64,000 bases of DNA from Elusimicrobiota bacterium. GTDB lineage: Bacteria > Elusimicrobiota > Elusimicrobia > UBA1565 > UBA9628. This document shows positions 42,439 through 50,440 of this stretch, piece after piece. The translations under genes were made by a program, and so were the position numbers. The stretch spans positions 62,001-126,000 of the forward strand of contig JACRDQ010000046.1 of NCBI GenBank assembly GCA_016218545.1. Direction: 5' to 3'. Numbering within the stretch: the stretch's first letter is position 1; each line of letters opens with the position of its first letter. The notes under the pieces were generated by a model. That model was not told the DNA's origin. It saw only the letters and a list, made by a program, of their open reading frames with translations, and did not search any database.

Positions 42439-43403
42439 CGGCGCGCCCCCTCCATGACCGCCTCCACGCACGCCGCCTGCTCGAGGATGCGGCGGTACTC
42501 GGCCTCGAACCCCGTGCCGCTTTCGGCGGTCAGGGCGAAATGCCGGAAGATCCGCTCGTACTGGTTCACGGCCGGGAAGCGCTGCTCCTCGCGCCGCCCC
42601 TGGCGCTCGAGCCAGGTCACCGCCTCCTGGTCCTGAGCAGGGGTGAAGGCCCGCTCGAGCACGAGCCTGCCGCTCGAGCCCCAGAGCGCCACCTCGCACT
42701 GGTAGTAGTGCTCGAACCCGAAGGCCAACTGGGCGACGACCCCGGAAGGCGACTCCAGCGTGACCGCGCCCGCGACGTCCACGCCCCTGGCCGGGTCGGC
42801 CTTGAGACGGCAGGACAGGACCTTGAGCCCGGGCCCGAGGAAGAGCACCGCGGCCCGGACGGTGTAGACCCCGCAGTCGAGCAGAGCACCCCCGCCCAGA
42901 GACCGCTCCCAGCGGATGTTGGCCGGAGACGGCAGAGGGAAGGCGAAGGAAGCGCGCAGGACCCGGAGCTCTCCCACGTCCCCGCGCCCCGCGCTCTCGA
43001 GCGCCGCGGCCGTGCGCGGATGGCGCACGAACGCGAAATCCTCCATCAGGAGCCTGCCCCGGGCTCGGGCAGCCTCCACCACGCGCTTGGCCGAGGCCAG
43101 GGACACGGCGAAGGGCTTCTCCACGAAGACGTGCTTGCCCGCCTCCAGGCTGCGGAGCGCCCACTCCTCATGCAGGGCGGCGGGCAGGGGCGCGTAGACC
43201 GCGTCCACGTCCCCGCGCTCGAGCAGGCGCTCGTAGCCGGTCACGGCCTCGCCGCCGAAGGCGGCCGCGAACTTCTCGGCCTTCTCGCGGGAGCGGCTCG
43301 CCACGGCCGTGAGCTCGAGCTCCGGCACGTCGAGCAGGGCCGGGATGGCCCTGCGCCAGGCGAAGTCGGAGCAGCCCAGGACGCCGACGCGCAGGCGCGC
43401 CAT
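42435..43403 (-). CDS. Gfo/Idh/MocA oxidoreductase (NDP-hexose 3-ketoreductase candidate)
   Basis: A 322-residue NAD(P)-dependent oxidoreductase. Rossmann start VGVLGCSDFAWRRAIPAL, YAPLPAALHEEWALRSLEAGKHVFVEKPFA with the family Glu-Lys-Pro, and GGGALLDCGVYTVRAA are clear. NDP-hexose 3-ketoreductases of the 2-deoxysugar pathway (SpnN type) belong to this family and follow the 2,3-dehydratase, as here. Before the MITE insertion its ATG lay 2 bases after the dehydratase stop; now a GGAG within the MITE end is its nearest ribosome-binding-like site. Confidence 0.88.
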   Translation of the reverse strand: MARLRVGVLGCSDFAWRRAIPALLDVPELELTAVASRSREKAEKFAAAFGGEAVTGYERLLERGDVDAVYAPLPAALHEEWALRSLEAGKHVFVEKPFAVSLASAKRVVEAARARGRLLMEDFAFVRHPRTAAALESAGRGDVGELRVLRASFAFPLPSPANIRWERSLGGGALLDCGVYTVRAAVLFLGPGLKVLSCRLKADPARGVDVAGAVTLESPSGVVAQLAFGFEHYYQCEVALWGSSGRLVLERAFTPAQDQEAVTWLERQGRREEQRFPAVNQYERIFRHFALTAESGTGFEAEYRRILEQAACVEAVMEGARR

Positions 43404-43409
43404 GCCTAG

Positions 43410-43658
43410 TGCTCCGACCGCCTGATTTCTGCCCTTTCGGCCGGCCGATGTTGAGCCGAGCCGAGGAGCGAGGAGGGAGCGGACTGGACGTCCGGGACCG
43501 ACGAGCGACGAAGGCGGAGGCCGACAGCGGCCGGCCCCGCTACCAAGGAACACCGTTGAGTTTGCATATCATTCACCTCTGACAGCGGGGGAGCCCGCCT
43601 TCGGCCGGCCGGCGCGAACTCGGGCTCCCGAAAGGGCAGAAATCAGGCGGTCGGAGCA
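43410..43658. mobile_element. MITE with 31 bp perfect terminal inverted repeats and CTAG duplication
   Basis: Positions 43410-43440 (starting TGCTCCGACCGCCTGATTTC) and 43628-43658 are perfect inverted copies. CTAG flanks both ends (43406-43409 and 43659-43662), a 4 bp target duplication as made by IS5-type transposases. The 249 bp element has no open frame for a transposase and carries an inner hairpin, GGGAGCCCG near 43587 with CGGGCTCCC near 43621-43629. It sits between the 2,3-dehydratase and reductase genes. Confidence 0.9.
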
Positions 43659-45014
43659 CTAGTCTCCCGCCGCCGGCAGGCCCAGGCACGCGATGAGGCT
43701 GCGCGCCTCGACATTGAAGTAGTTGTTGTACTTGATGAAGGCGTTCATCTGCCCGAGCGTCATCCAGGAGAAGCCCTGCGGGACCTCGATGGCGAAGCCC
43801 TCGCCCGCGTCGACCACCACGTTGCGGTTCTGCTCCCGGTAGAAGCGGCCTCCCTCCTCGGACTGGTACGCAGAGTACCGGACCCTCTCCTTCGGGGCTT
43901 CGAGGATCTCAGCGAGGAAGCGGGGCCGGTCCCCGGGCTTGGCCGCCTTGTAGGAGCCGGTGATGCACTGCACCGTGGGCGCCAGCTCGAGGACGTCGAA
44001 GTTGCCGGGCTCGAGCTTGGCCTGGACCAGATAGTGCCTGGTCCCGCCGATGCGCTTGGTCAGGAACCCGATGACGCCCTCCTGCTGGGGCTCGACCATG
44101 GGCTGGGTCCAGCGGCACACCTCGCGGTCCCCGGCCTGGACGCTGACGCCGATGACGGAAAAGTATTTTCCGTCCTTGCGGAAGACGCGGCGGTCGTCCT
44201 TCTCCCAGTCCGCGACGTCCTTGAGCGGGATGCGCTCGACCTCGAGCTCGTAGCGCGTTTTGAGCTCCGTGAACCAACTGATGAGCTCGTCGTGTGTATG
44301 GAACGCCCCTGCCTCGCCCGCGGCAGGTCTGGCATAGGCCACGCAGGAGAGGACCGAGCGGCTGTCCATGTTCACCACGTTGTCCTTCTTGATGAGGTCG
44401 TGGATCTGGCCCAGGGTGACCCAGCGGAACCCCTCGTGGACCGGAACGTCCTCCTCGGTCTCGACCACCATGTTCCGGTTGCGCTTGCGCAGGAAGCGCG
44501 CTCCCTGCTCGGACTGGAGCTGGTCCACGAGCACGCGTGCCCGGGCATGGTCCAGGAAGTACTCCAAATACTTCGTCCTGAGTCCGCGGTGGACCTGGGT
44601 GTAGTTGCTGCGCGTGGCCTGCACCGTGGGCGAGAGCTGGACCATGTTGAGGTTGCCCGGCTCCATCTTGACCTGGACCAGCAGGTGAAGGACCCCGCCG
44701 AACTTCTTGCCCAGGAAGCCCAGGATGCCGATCTCAGGCTGGACGATGATGGGCTGGGTCCAGCTGGGGACCGTGCCGTAGTTCGTGGAGACCCTGATGC
44801 CCTCGATGGTGAAGAACTTGCCGCTCCCGTGGACCAGGTTGCCCGTGTCCTTGGCGAAGGACCAGCCCTCGAGACGGTCCCAAGGCACGGTCTCGACCTT
44901 GTAAGTCGGATCCGCTCCCCTGGCGGCCAGCTCTTCAAGGAGGTCCCCGGTCTTGATGAACCTGCCTGCGCGGTCCTGGGCGGACTGTAAAAAGGCCTCT
45001 TCCTTCGACTGCAT
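43659..45014 (-). CDS. NDP-hexose 2,3-dehydratase
   Basis: A 451-residue enzyme of deoxysugar biosynthesis; it removes the C2 hydroxyl of a 4-keto-6-deoxy-hexose nucleotide to give a 3,4-diketo-2,6-dideoxy intermediate. The family is built from two tandem homologous halves, and both are visible here: SWTQPIIVQPEIGILGFLGKKFGG with KMEPGNLNMVQLSPTVQATRSNY in the first, WTQPMVEPQQEGVIGFLTKRIGG with KLEPGNFDVLELAPTVQCITGSY in the second. The length is normal. It opens a minus-strand operon; its TAG stop lies in the CTAG copy beside the MITE. Confidence 0.93.
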   Translation of the reverse strand: MQSKEEAFLQSAQDRAGRFIKTGDLLEELAARGADPTYKVETVPWDRLEGWSFAKDTGNLVHGSGKFFTIEGIRVSTNYGTVPSWTQPIIVQPEIGILGFLGKKFGGVLHLLVQVKMEPGNLNMVQLSPTVQATRSNYTQVHRGLRTKYLEYFLDHARARVLVDQLQSEQGARFLRKRNRNMVVETEEDVPVHEGFRWVTLGQIHDLIKKDNVVNMDSRSVLSCVAYARPAAGEAGAFHTHDELISWFTELKTRYELEVERIPLKDVADWEKDDRRVFRKDGKYFSVIGVSVQAGDREVCRWTQPMVEPQQEGVIGFLTKRIGGTRHYLVQAKLEPGNFDVLELAPTVQCITGSYKAAKPGDRPRFLAEILEAPKERVRYSAYQSEEGGRFYREQNRNVVVDAGEGFAIEVPQGFSWMTLGQMNAFIKYNNYFNVEARSLIACLGLPAAGD

Positions 45015-45106
45015 GGGTGGCAGGATTCTATCACTTTTTCGACGAGGGAGGCGGAAAGGCCAAGGATAAGTTGATGTCCCACGCCCAATTAGCTAACCTA
45101 ACGCGC

Positions 45107-46027
45107 ATGAGGACCCTCTCCGTCGTCGTGCCGGTCTACAACAACGCCGAGACCCTCGCCGAGCTCCACCGCCAGCTCGTCGGGCACCTGGAGAGCCTCA
45201 CCCCTCAGGTGGACCACGAGGTCATCTACGTCAACGACGGCTCGACCGACGGCTCGCTCGTGGTCCTCAAGGAGCTCCGCGCCAAGGACGCGCGGGTCGT
45301 GCTCGTGGACCTCTCGCGGAACTTCGGCCAGGTCCCGGCCATCATCGCGGGCTGGGACCACGCGCGCGGGGACGCCGTGGTCAACATCGCGGCCGATCTC
45401 CAGGACCCCGTGGAACAGGTGGGCCGCATGGCCGCGGAGTGGGAGAAGGGAGCGGACATCGTGGCCAGCTACCGGGAGGAGCGCCAGGACGGCCTGGGCT
45501 CCAGGCTCGCCTCCTCCCTGGCCTACTCCTTCTGGCGCTGGTCACTGCCGCAGCTGCCGCCCGGAGGCTTCGACACCGCGCTCCTCAGCCGCCGCGCCCT
45601 GGAGGCCGTCAAGCAGCTCCAGGAGCGCAACCGCTTCTTCCAGGGCGACATCCTCTGGGTCGGCTTCGACGTGAAGTTCATCCCCCAGGCGCGCCTGGCG
45701 CGGCCCACCGGCGCCTCCGGCTACACCTTCGACAAGAAGCTCCGGTATTTCTTGAAGTCCTATCTGAGCGTCAGCTACCTCCCCATCCGGTTCATGTCCC
45801 TGGTGGGCTTCCTGACCGCCCTGGCCGGGTTCGTATACACGGGCGTGGTCCTCCACGCCTACACCCAGGGCAAGCCTCCCTTCGGCTGGACGCCCATCAT
45901 GCTGGCCATCCTCATCCTGGGAGGGCTCATCATGATCATGCTCGGCATCATCGGCGAGTACGTCTGGCGCATCTACGATGAGACCAAACGCAAGCCCATC
46001 TACATCGTCAAGGACCTCCTCCGCTAG
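45107..46027 (+). CDS. Polyprenyl-phosphate glycosyltransferase (GT2, GtrB-like)
   Basis: A 306-residue membrane glycosyltransferase. It has VVVPVYNNAETLAEL, IYVNDGSTDGSLVV, NIAADLQDP and FFQGDILWVGF, and two C-terminal transmembrane helices (about 230-290) with IIGEYVWRIYDETKRKPIYIV. It probably makes an undecaprenyl-phosphate-linked sugar. ATG 45107 is preferred since it places the GT-A strand at the normal distance; ATG 45074 is an alternative. It is divergent from the dehydratase operon. Confidence 0.9.
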   Translation: MRTLSVVVPVYNNAETLAELHRQLVGHLESLTPQVDHEVIYVNDGSTDGSLVVLKELRAKDARVVLVDLSRNFGQVPAIIAGWDHARGDAVVNIAADLQDPVEQVGRMAAEWEKGADIVASYREERQDGLGSRLASSLAYSFWRWSLPQLPPGGFDTALLSRRALEAVKQLQERNRFFQGDILWVGFDVKFIPQARLARPTGASGYTFDKKLRYFLKSYLSVSYLPIRFMSLVGFLTALAGFVYTGVVLHAYTQGKPPFGWTPIMLAILILGGLIMIMLGIIGEYVWRIYDETKRKPIYIVKDLLR

Positions 46028-46039
46028 GGAGCCCTGACC

Positions 46040-46435
46040 GTGCGCCTCCTCGCCCTGCCCCTGCTCGCCTCGGCCCTCGCCGTCGCCGGCTGCGCCACGA
46101 CCCCGGAACGCGAGCTGGCCGCCCACTTCGAAAACCGGCACGTCCAGGAGCTCGTCAACGAGGTCGGCCCCCCTGACGAACGCGCCGAGGACGGCCACGG
46201 CGGAGAGGCCCTGATGTGGCGGACGGCCTTCAGCGGGGGCGGCCCGGACTTCGACCCGGACGTGGACCGCGATTGGGGCCAAGTCACGGTCTGGGCCGGC
46301 CCGGACGGCAGGATCTACAAGTGGCAGTCCGTCACGCGAGGGGCTTCCGGAACAACCCGACTAGGAACGCGCTCCAAAGGGGCGAGTCGAGCCGCCCCGC
46401 CCCAGGAAGACGGCGAAGGAGCCTCAACGCCTTGA
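46040..46435 (+). CDS. Small lipoprotein, BamE/SmpA-like pattern
   Basis: A 131-residue predicted lipoprotein with signal MRLLALPLLASALAVAGC (lipobox AVAGC). The following VQELVNEVGPPDE resembles the start of BamE/SmpA-like domains (GxPxx), and a late VTVWAGPDGRIYKWQS fits their last strands, but the call is weak. GTG 46040 is the start. The last 34 residues overlap the end of the convergent methyltransferase gene by 104 bases and look like read-through, so the family may normally stop earlier. Confidence 0.6.
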   Translation: MRLLALPLLASALAVAGCATTPERELAAHFENRHVQELVNEVGPPDERAEDGHGGEALMWRTAFSGGGPDFDPDVDRDWGQVTVWAGPDGRIYKWQSVTRGASGTTRLGTRSKGASRAAPPQEDGEGASTP

Positions 46436-47117
46436 GGACCCCTCTCTTCAGGTAGGCCGGCCGCTCCGGCCCGACCAGGTCCGGCTCGAAGCCTCCGATG
46501 TAGTCCAGGAAGAGCGTCTCCAGCCCTGCCCGTGCCGCGAAGCCCTCGAAGTACGGCCGGTTCATGACGCTCGTGTTGTGGGCCGCGAGGAAATCAGGCC
46601 TCGTCAGCCAGGCGTTCAAGCCCGTGAGGTTGGGGACCGAGACCGCCAGGGTCCCGCCCGGAGCCAGGAGCTCCACCTGCCGGGCCAGGGCCTGGCCGGG
46701 GTCGTCGAAGTGCTCGATGAAGCCGATGGAGAGCACGACATCGAAAGGCTTCTCCGTCTTGTAGGAGAAGAGGTCGCAGGCCTCCACCTTGCCCGCCACC
46801 CCGCAGAGCCTGAGGTTCTCCTCGGTCAGAGCCATGCCGCGAGGGGAGATGTCGCAGCCGTAGGGGAGGTAGCCGAAGCGCATGTGGAACCAGGCCAGCC
46901 ACATGCCAGGGGCGCAGCCCGCCTCGAAGACCGTCCTGGCCGCGCCGGGCGCGGAGGAGAAATGTCTCTCGAAGAGGTCGATGTAGCAGCGCTCGTAGCT
47001 CTTGGCCCGGTCGGGCAGGACCGGCAGGACCGTTTTCTTCCAGAAGTCGTCCCAGAAATCGGACCCGGTCAGGGCCCCGGGGTCCCCGGGACCGGGGGCA
47101 GCCTGAGGCCCGCTCAA
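46332..47117 (-). CDS. SAM-dependent methyltransferase
   Basis: A 261-residue class I methyltransferase. VFEAGCAPGMWLAWF is motif I, YGCDISPRGMALT motif II, VVLSIGFIEHFDDP and LLAPGGTLAVSVPN the later motifs. A TTG start at 47117 is chosen because TTGA overlaps the stop of the upstream CMP-sugar synthetase; no ATG fits before the conserved FWDDFWKKTVLP block. The target is probably a sugar of the locus. Confidence 0.82.
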   Translation of the reverse strand: MSGPQAAPGPGDPGALTGSDFWDDFWKKTVLPVLPDRAKSYERCYIDLFERHFSSAPGAARTVFEAGCAPGMWLAWFHMRFGYLPYGCDISPRGMALTEENLRLCGVAGKVEACDLFSYKTEKPFDVVLSIGFIEHFDDPGQALARQVELLAPGGTLAVSVPNLTGLNAWLTRPDFLAAHNTSVMNRPYFEGFAARAGLETLFLDYIGGFEPDLVGPERPAYLKRGVLKALRLLRRLPGAGRLDSPLWSAFLVGLFRKPLA

Positions 47118-47854
47118 CCCGCCCCTCCCGGGACCCCGGCGTCCCGGCCGAGGCGCTTCCTGAGGAGCGCCTCCGCGGCGAACCAATCGGCCTCGGAATC
47201 GATGTTCACTGTCCGGTCGTCGGGGAAGACGTAGGGGCGGGAGTCCTTGGTGCCGTAGCGGCGGTCCATGACCATGAGGACGTCGCGCCTCATGGCGTAG
47301 ATGGAGCCGTTCCGGATGTAGGCCGGCGGCTGGAGGTCCTGGCGCATGGCGCCATCAGGCTCGGGGACGCAGAAGTCCACGATGCGGTCGTCCACGATCA
47401 TCTTGACCCGCGCGGGGTGGTGGTCATAGAGCCGGGCCACGCCGATGACGGACTCGGCCCCGGTCGCGACGAGCTTCTCGAGTACCGCGTCGATGTCCTC
47501 CACGGTCTTGAGCGGGTTGGTGCACATGAGCTCGATGACGTAGTCGTAGGGCTTGCCCTCCTCCGCCTCCACGAAGCGGAGCGCGTGCTGAAGACACTCC
47601 TTGGAGGGGGTCTTGTCCGCGGCGAGCTCGGCCGGCCGCAGGAACGGGACCTGGGCCCCGAAAGAACGGGCGACGTCCGCGATCTCGGCGTCCTCGGTGG
47701 AGACCACCAGGCGCGTGATGCGCGGGCTCTTGAGCGCCTCACGGATGGAGTAGGCGATGAGCGGGACCCCCAACAGGGGCTTGATGTTCTTGCGCGGGAC
47801 GGACTTGGAGCCGCCCCGCGCCAGGATGACGCCAAGGATCCTCGGTTCGTTCAT
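47114..47854 (-). CDS. CMP-sugar (acylneuraminate-type) cytidylyltransferase
   Basis: A 246-residue CMP-sugar synthetase. It begins VILARGGSKSVPRKNIKPLLG, here with the full nucleotide-binding loop, followed by LVVSTEDAEIADVA, MCTNPLKTVEDIDAVLEKL and a VNIDSEADWFAAEALL C-terminus typical of NeuA/PseF/LegF. It activates a nonulosonic acid or related sugar with CTP. Long upstream frame is antisense to the GT4 gene and is excluded; ATG 47854 starts the fold. Confidence 0.9.
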   Translation of the reverse strand: MNEPRILGVILARGGSKSVPRKNIKPLLGVPLIAYSIREALKSPRITRLVVSTEDAEIADVARSFGAQVPFLRPAELAADKTPSKECLQHALRFVEAEEGKPYDYVIELMCTNPLKTVEDIDAVLEKLVATGAESVIGVARLYDHHPARVKMIVDDRIVDFCVPEPDGAMRQDLQPPAYIRNGSIYAMRRDVLMVMDRRYGTKDSRPYVFPDDRTVNIDSEADWFAAEALLRKRLGRDAGVPGGAG

Positions 47855-47887
47855 GGAAGGAAATTGTAGAATACCTCGGAGTCCTTC

Positions 47888-50440
47888 ATGAAGCCCCGGG
47901 TCCTGATCTATTCCGACTGCCCCATCTTCGGCGGCGCGGAGAACCTGGTCGTCAACATCCTCGAACATTCCGACCTCCCGGCGGAATTCGACATCCGCTT
48001 CGTCTACCGCGACAATCCCCCTTACGCCGAAGGCGTCGGCCGCAAGGTCACCAAGCCCATCCCGATGAGGGCCCTGCGCTTTCCGGAGCGGCTCGAGTGG
48101 ATCGACGTGATGGAGAAACGCGTCCCCTTCACCCCCCTCCAGTGGCTCTTCAAGGCGCTCTTCCGGCTCATCGAGCCCCTCATCTTCGTCTACGCCATCC
48201 TGCGGCTCTGGCGCGTCTTCGCCGCGGTCGGGGCCGACATCGTGCAGATCAACAACGGCGGCTACCCGGGAGCCCTCGGCTGCCGCGCCGCGGCCGCGGC
48301 GGCCAGGCTTGCCGGCGCGCGAAGAGTGATCTTTAACGTCAACAGCGCGGCCAAGCCCCTCCTGCTGCCCAAGGCCGCCTTCGAGCTCCTCATCGACTGG
48401 GTCGTGAAGCGCTGCAGCGACGTGTTCGTGACCGCCTCCCAGTACGCGGGCAAGGCCCTCGCGGCCCGGGGCTTCCCGGCGGAGCGCATCATCCAGATCC
48501 CCAACAGCAGCCCCATCCCAGCCCCGGTGCGGGACCCTGCGGATGTGCGCGCCGGCCTGGGCCTGGGGCCTGAGCATGTGGCCTTCGCCATGCTCGCCTT
48601 CTTCGGCCCATGGAAGGGCCACGCCGTCCTGGTCGACGCGGTGGCCGAGCTCAAGCGCGAGCAGGGAGACCGGATCGCGGGCCTGCGGATCCTCCTCGTC
48701 GGAGAGGGACCGGACACGGAGCCCATCCGCCGCAGGGTCTCCAAGGCCGGCGTCGGGGAGCACTTCGTCTTCGCAGGCTTCCGGGCAGACGCCATGGAGG
48801 TCCTCTCCGCCAGCGAGGGGCTGGTCCTGCCTTCGATCTTCTGGAAAGGCGTCTCGGAGGACATGCCCTACTGCATCCTGGAGGCCATGGCGCTCTCCAA
48901 GCCCGTCATCGCCAGCGCCCTCTCGGGCATCACGGAGACCGTGGTCCACGAGGAGACCGGACTGCTCGTCCCGCCCTCGGACGTCCCGGCCCTGGCCGAC
49001 GCCCTCCTGAGGATGTACCGGGACGCGGACTTCCGGGTCCGGGCGGGCAAGCGCGGCTGCGAGCGCTTCTTCGACCTCTTCGAGACCAGCCAGACGACCC
49101 GGCGCTACCGCCAGCTCTACACCGAGATCGTCGGACCCCGGGCCCCGGCCAAGCCCCGGGCGCTCATCTACGCCGACTGCCCGGTCTTCGGCGGAGCGGA
49201 CGTCCTGACCGTCCACATGCTCCAGGACCAGCGGTTCCTGGACGAGTTCGACCTCTCCTACGTCTACCGCTTCAACCGGCGGTTCCACGCGGGCCTCAAG
49301 CAGCGGCTCAAGGCCGCGGTCCCCGTGACCGAGGTGCGCTTCATCGAGCGGCACGAGCTCCTGGAAACGATGGAGCGGCACGTCACCTTCCCTCCCCTGC
49401 GCTACGCGTTCAAGGCCCTCTTCCGCGCCGCGGACTACGCGCTCCTGCCTTTCGAGGTCCTGGTCCTCTGGAGCGTCTTCCGCGCGCACCGGCCCGACCT
49501 GGTCCATGTCAACAACGGCGGCTATCCCGGCGCTCTGGGGTGCCGCGCCGCGGCCCTCGCCGCGCGGCTCGCCGGCGCCCGCCGCGTGGTCTTCGGAGTC
49601 AACAACCTCGCCCGGCCCCTGCGGCTGCCCTGGGAGGCCGCCGAGGCCGTCATCGACCGGCTCGTGCTCGCTTCGACCGACATCTTCGTGACCGCCTCCC
49701 TTGGGGCGCGCGATGCCCTCGCCCGCAGGGGTTTCCCGAAGCGCATCATCGAGGCCTACCCGAACGGCGTGGCCGAGCCGGGGTCCGTGCGGCCGGCAGC
49801 GGAGGTCCGCGCCGAGCTCGGCCTGGCGGACGGCGAAGTCGCCTTCGCCATGATCGCGTACTTCGAGCCGCGCAAAGGGCACCTGGTCCTGGTGGAAGCG
49901 GCCAGGCGCATGGCCTTGGCCAAGCCGGAGCTGGTCGGGAAGCTCCGCTTCGTCCTCGTGGCGGACGGCCCCGAGCTTCCCGCGGTCAAGAGGGCGGTCG
50001 GCTCGTACGGGCTGGAGCGGCAGTTCTCCTTCCTCGGCTACCGTTCCGACGCCCTCGACATCCTCAACGCGTGCGACGCCCTCATCCTGCCCTCCATCGC
50101 GGCCGAGGACATGCCCATCTCGATCCTGGAGGCCATGGCCCTGGCCAAACCCGTGGTCGCCTCCCAGCTGGCCGGCATCGCCGAGGAGATCGACGACGGA
50201 AGGACGGGCCTGCTCGTGCCTCCGGCGGACGCCCTGGGCCTGGCCGCGGCCGTCGACCGGCTCGCGTCGGACGCCGGCCTCCGGGAGGAGCTCGGCCGGG
50301 CGGCCAAGGAGCGCTTCCTCACGCTCTTCGAGATCGGCAGATCGGCCGAGCGCTACTTCGCGCTCTACGAAAGGCTGCTAGGCTCGGGGCCTCGGAGGGA
50401 GCGGCCCGCTAGTGGAGCTCCCGCTTGCCTGACTTCGTGA
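47888..50440 (+). CDS. Tandem-duplicated GT4 glycosyltransferase (two full copies fused)
   Basis: An 850-residue protein with two GT-B domains of about 420 residues each, joined head to tail near residue 420. Each copy opens KPR(V/A)LIY(S/A)DCP(I/V)FGGA, includes the shared NNGGYPGALGCRAA, FKALFR, DVFVTAS/DIFVTAS, and a donor site EAMALSKPVIAS or EAMALAKPVVAS. Both have the nucleotide-sugar Glu and look active. It may add two sugars in turn, like bifunctional capsule polymerases. TAGAAT at 47867-47872 and CGGAG before the ATG serve as promoter and ribosome binding site. Its end overlaps the convergent epimerase gene by 32 bases. Confidence 0.9.
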   Translation: MKPRVLIYSDCPIFGGAENLVVNILEHSDLPAEFDIRFVYRDNPPYAEGVGRKVTKPIPMRALRFPERLEWIDVMEKRVPFTPLQWLFKALFRLIEPLIFVYAILRLWRVFAAVGADIVQINNGGYPGALGCRAAAAAARLAGARRVIFNVNSAAKPLLLPKAAFELLIDWVVKRCSDVFVTASQYAGKALAARGFPAERIIQIPNSSPIPAPVRDPADVRAGLGLGPEHVAFAMLAFFGPWKGHAVLVDAVAELKREQGDRIAGLRILLVGEGPDTEPIRRRVSKAGVGEHFVFAGFRADAMEVLSASEGLVLPSIFWKGVSEDMPYCILEAMALSKPVIASALSGITETVVHEETGLLVPPSDVPALADALLRMYRDADFRVRAGKRGCERFFDLFETSQTTRRYRQLYTEIVGPRAPAKPRALIYADCPVFGGADVLTVHMLQDQRFLDEFDLSYVYRFNRRFHAGLKQRLKAAVPVTEVRFIERHELLETMERHVTFPPLRYAFKALFRAADYALLPFEVLVLWSVFRAHRPDLVHVNNGGYPGALGCRAAALAARLAGARRVVFGVNNLARPLRLPWEAAEAVIDRLVLASTDIFVTASLGARDALARRGFPKRIIEAYPNGVAEPGSVRPAAEVRAELGLADGEVAFAMIAYFEPRKGHLVLVEAARRMALAKPELVGKLRFVLVADGPELPAVKRAVGSYGLERQFSFLGYRSDALDILNACDALILPSIAAEDMPISILEAMALAKPVVASQLAGIAEEIDDGRTGLLVPPADALGLAAAVDRLASDAGLREELGRAAKERFLTLFEIGRSAERYFALYERLLGSGPRRERPASGAPACLTS

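Noticed and set aside
47855-49882. Very long minus-strand extension upstream of the CMP-sugar synthetase start
   Set aside because: It is antisense to the GT4 fusion, has the biased composition of a shadow frame and no family motif; ATG 47854 starts the conserved fold.
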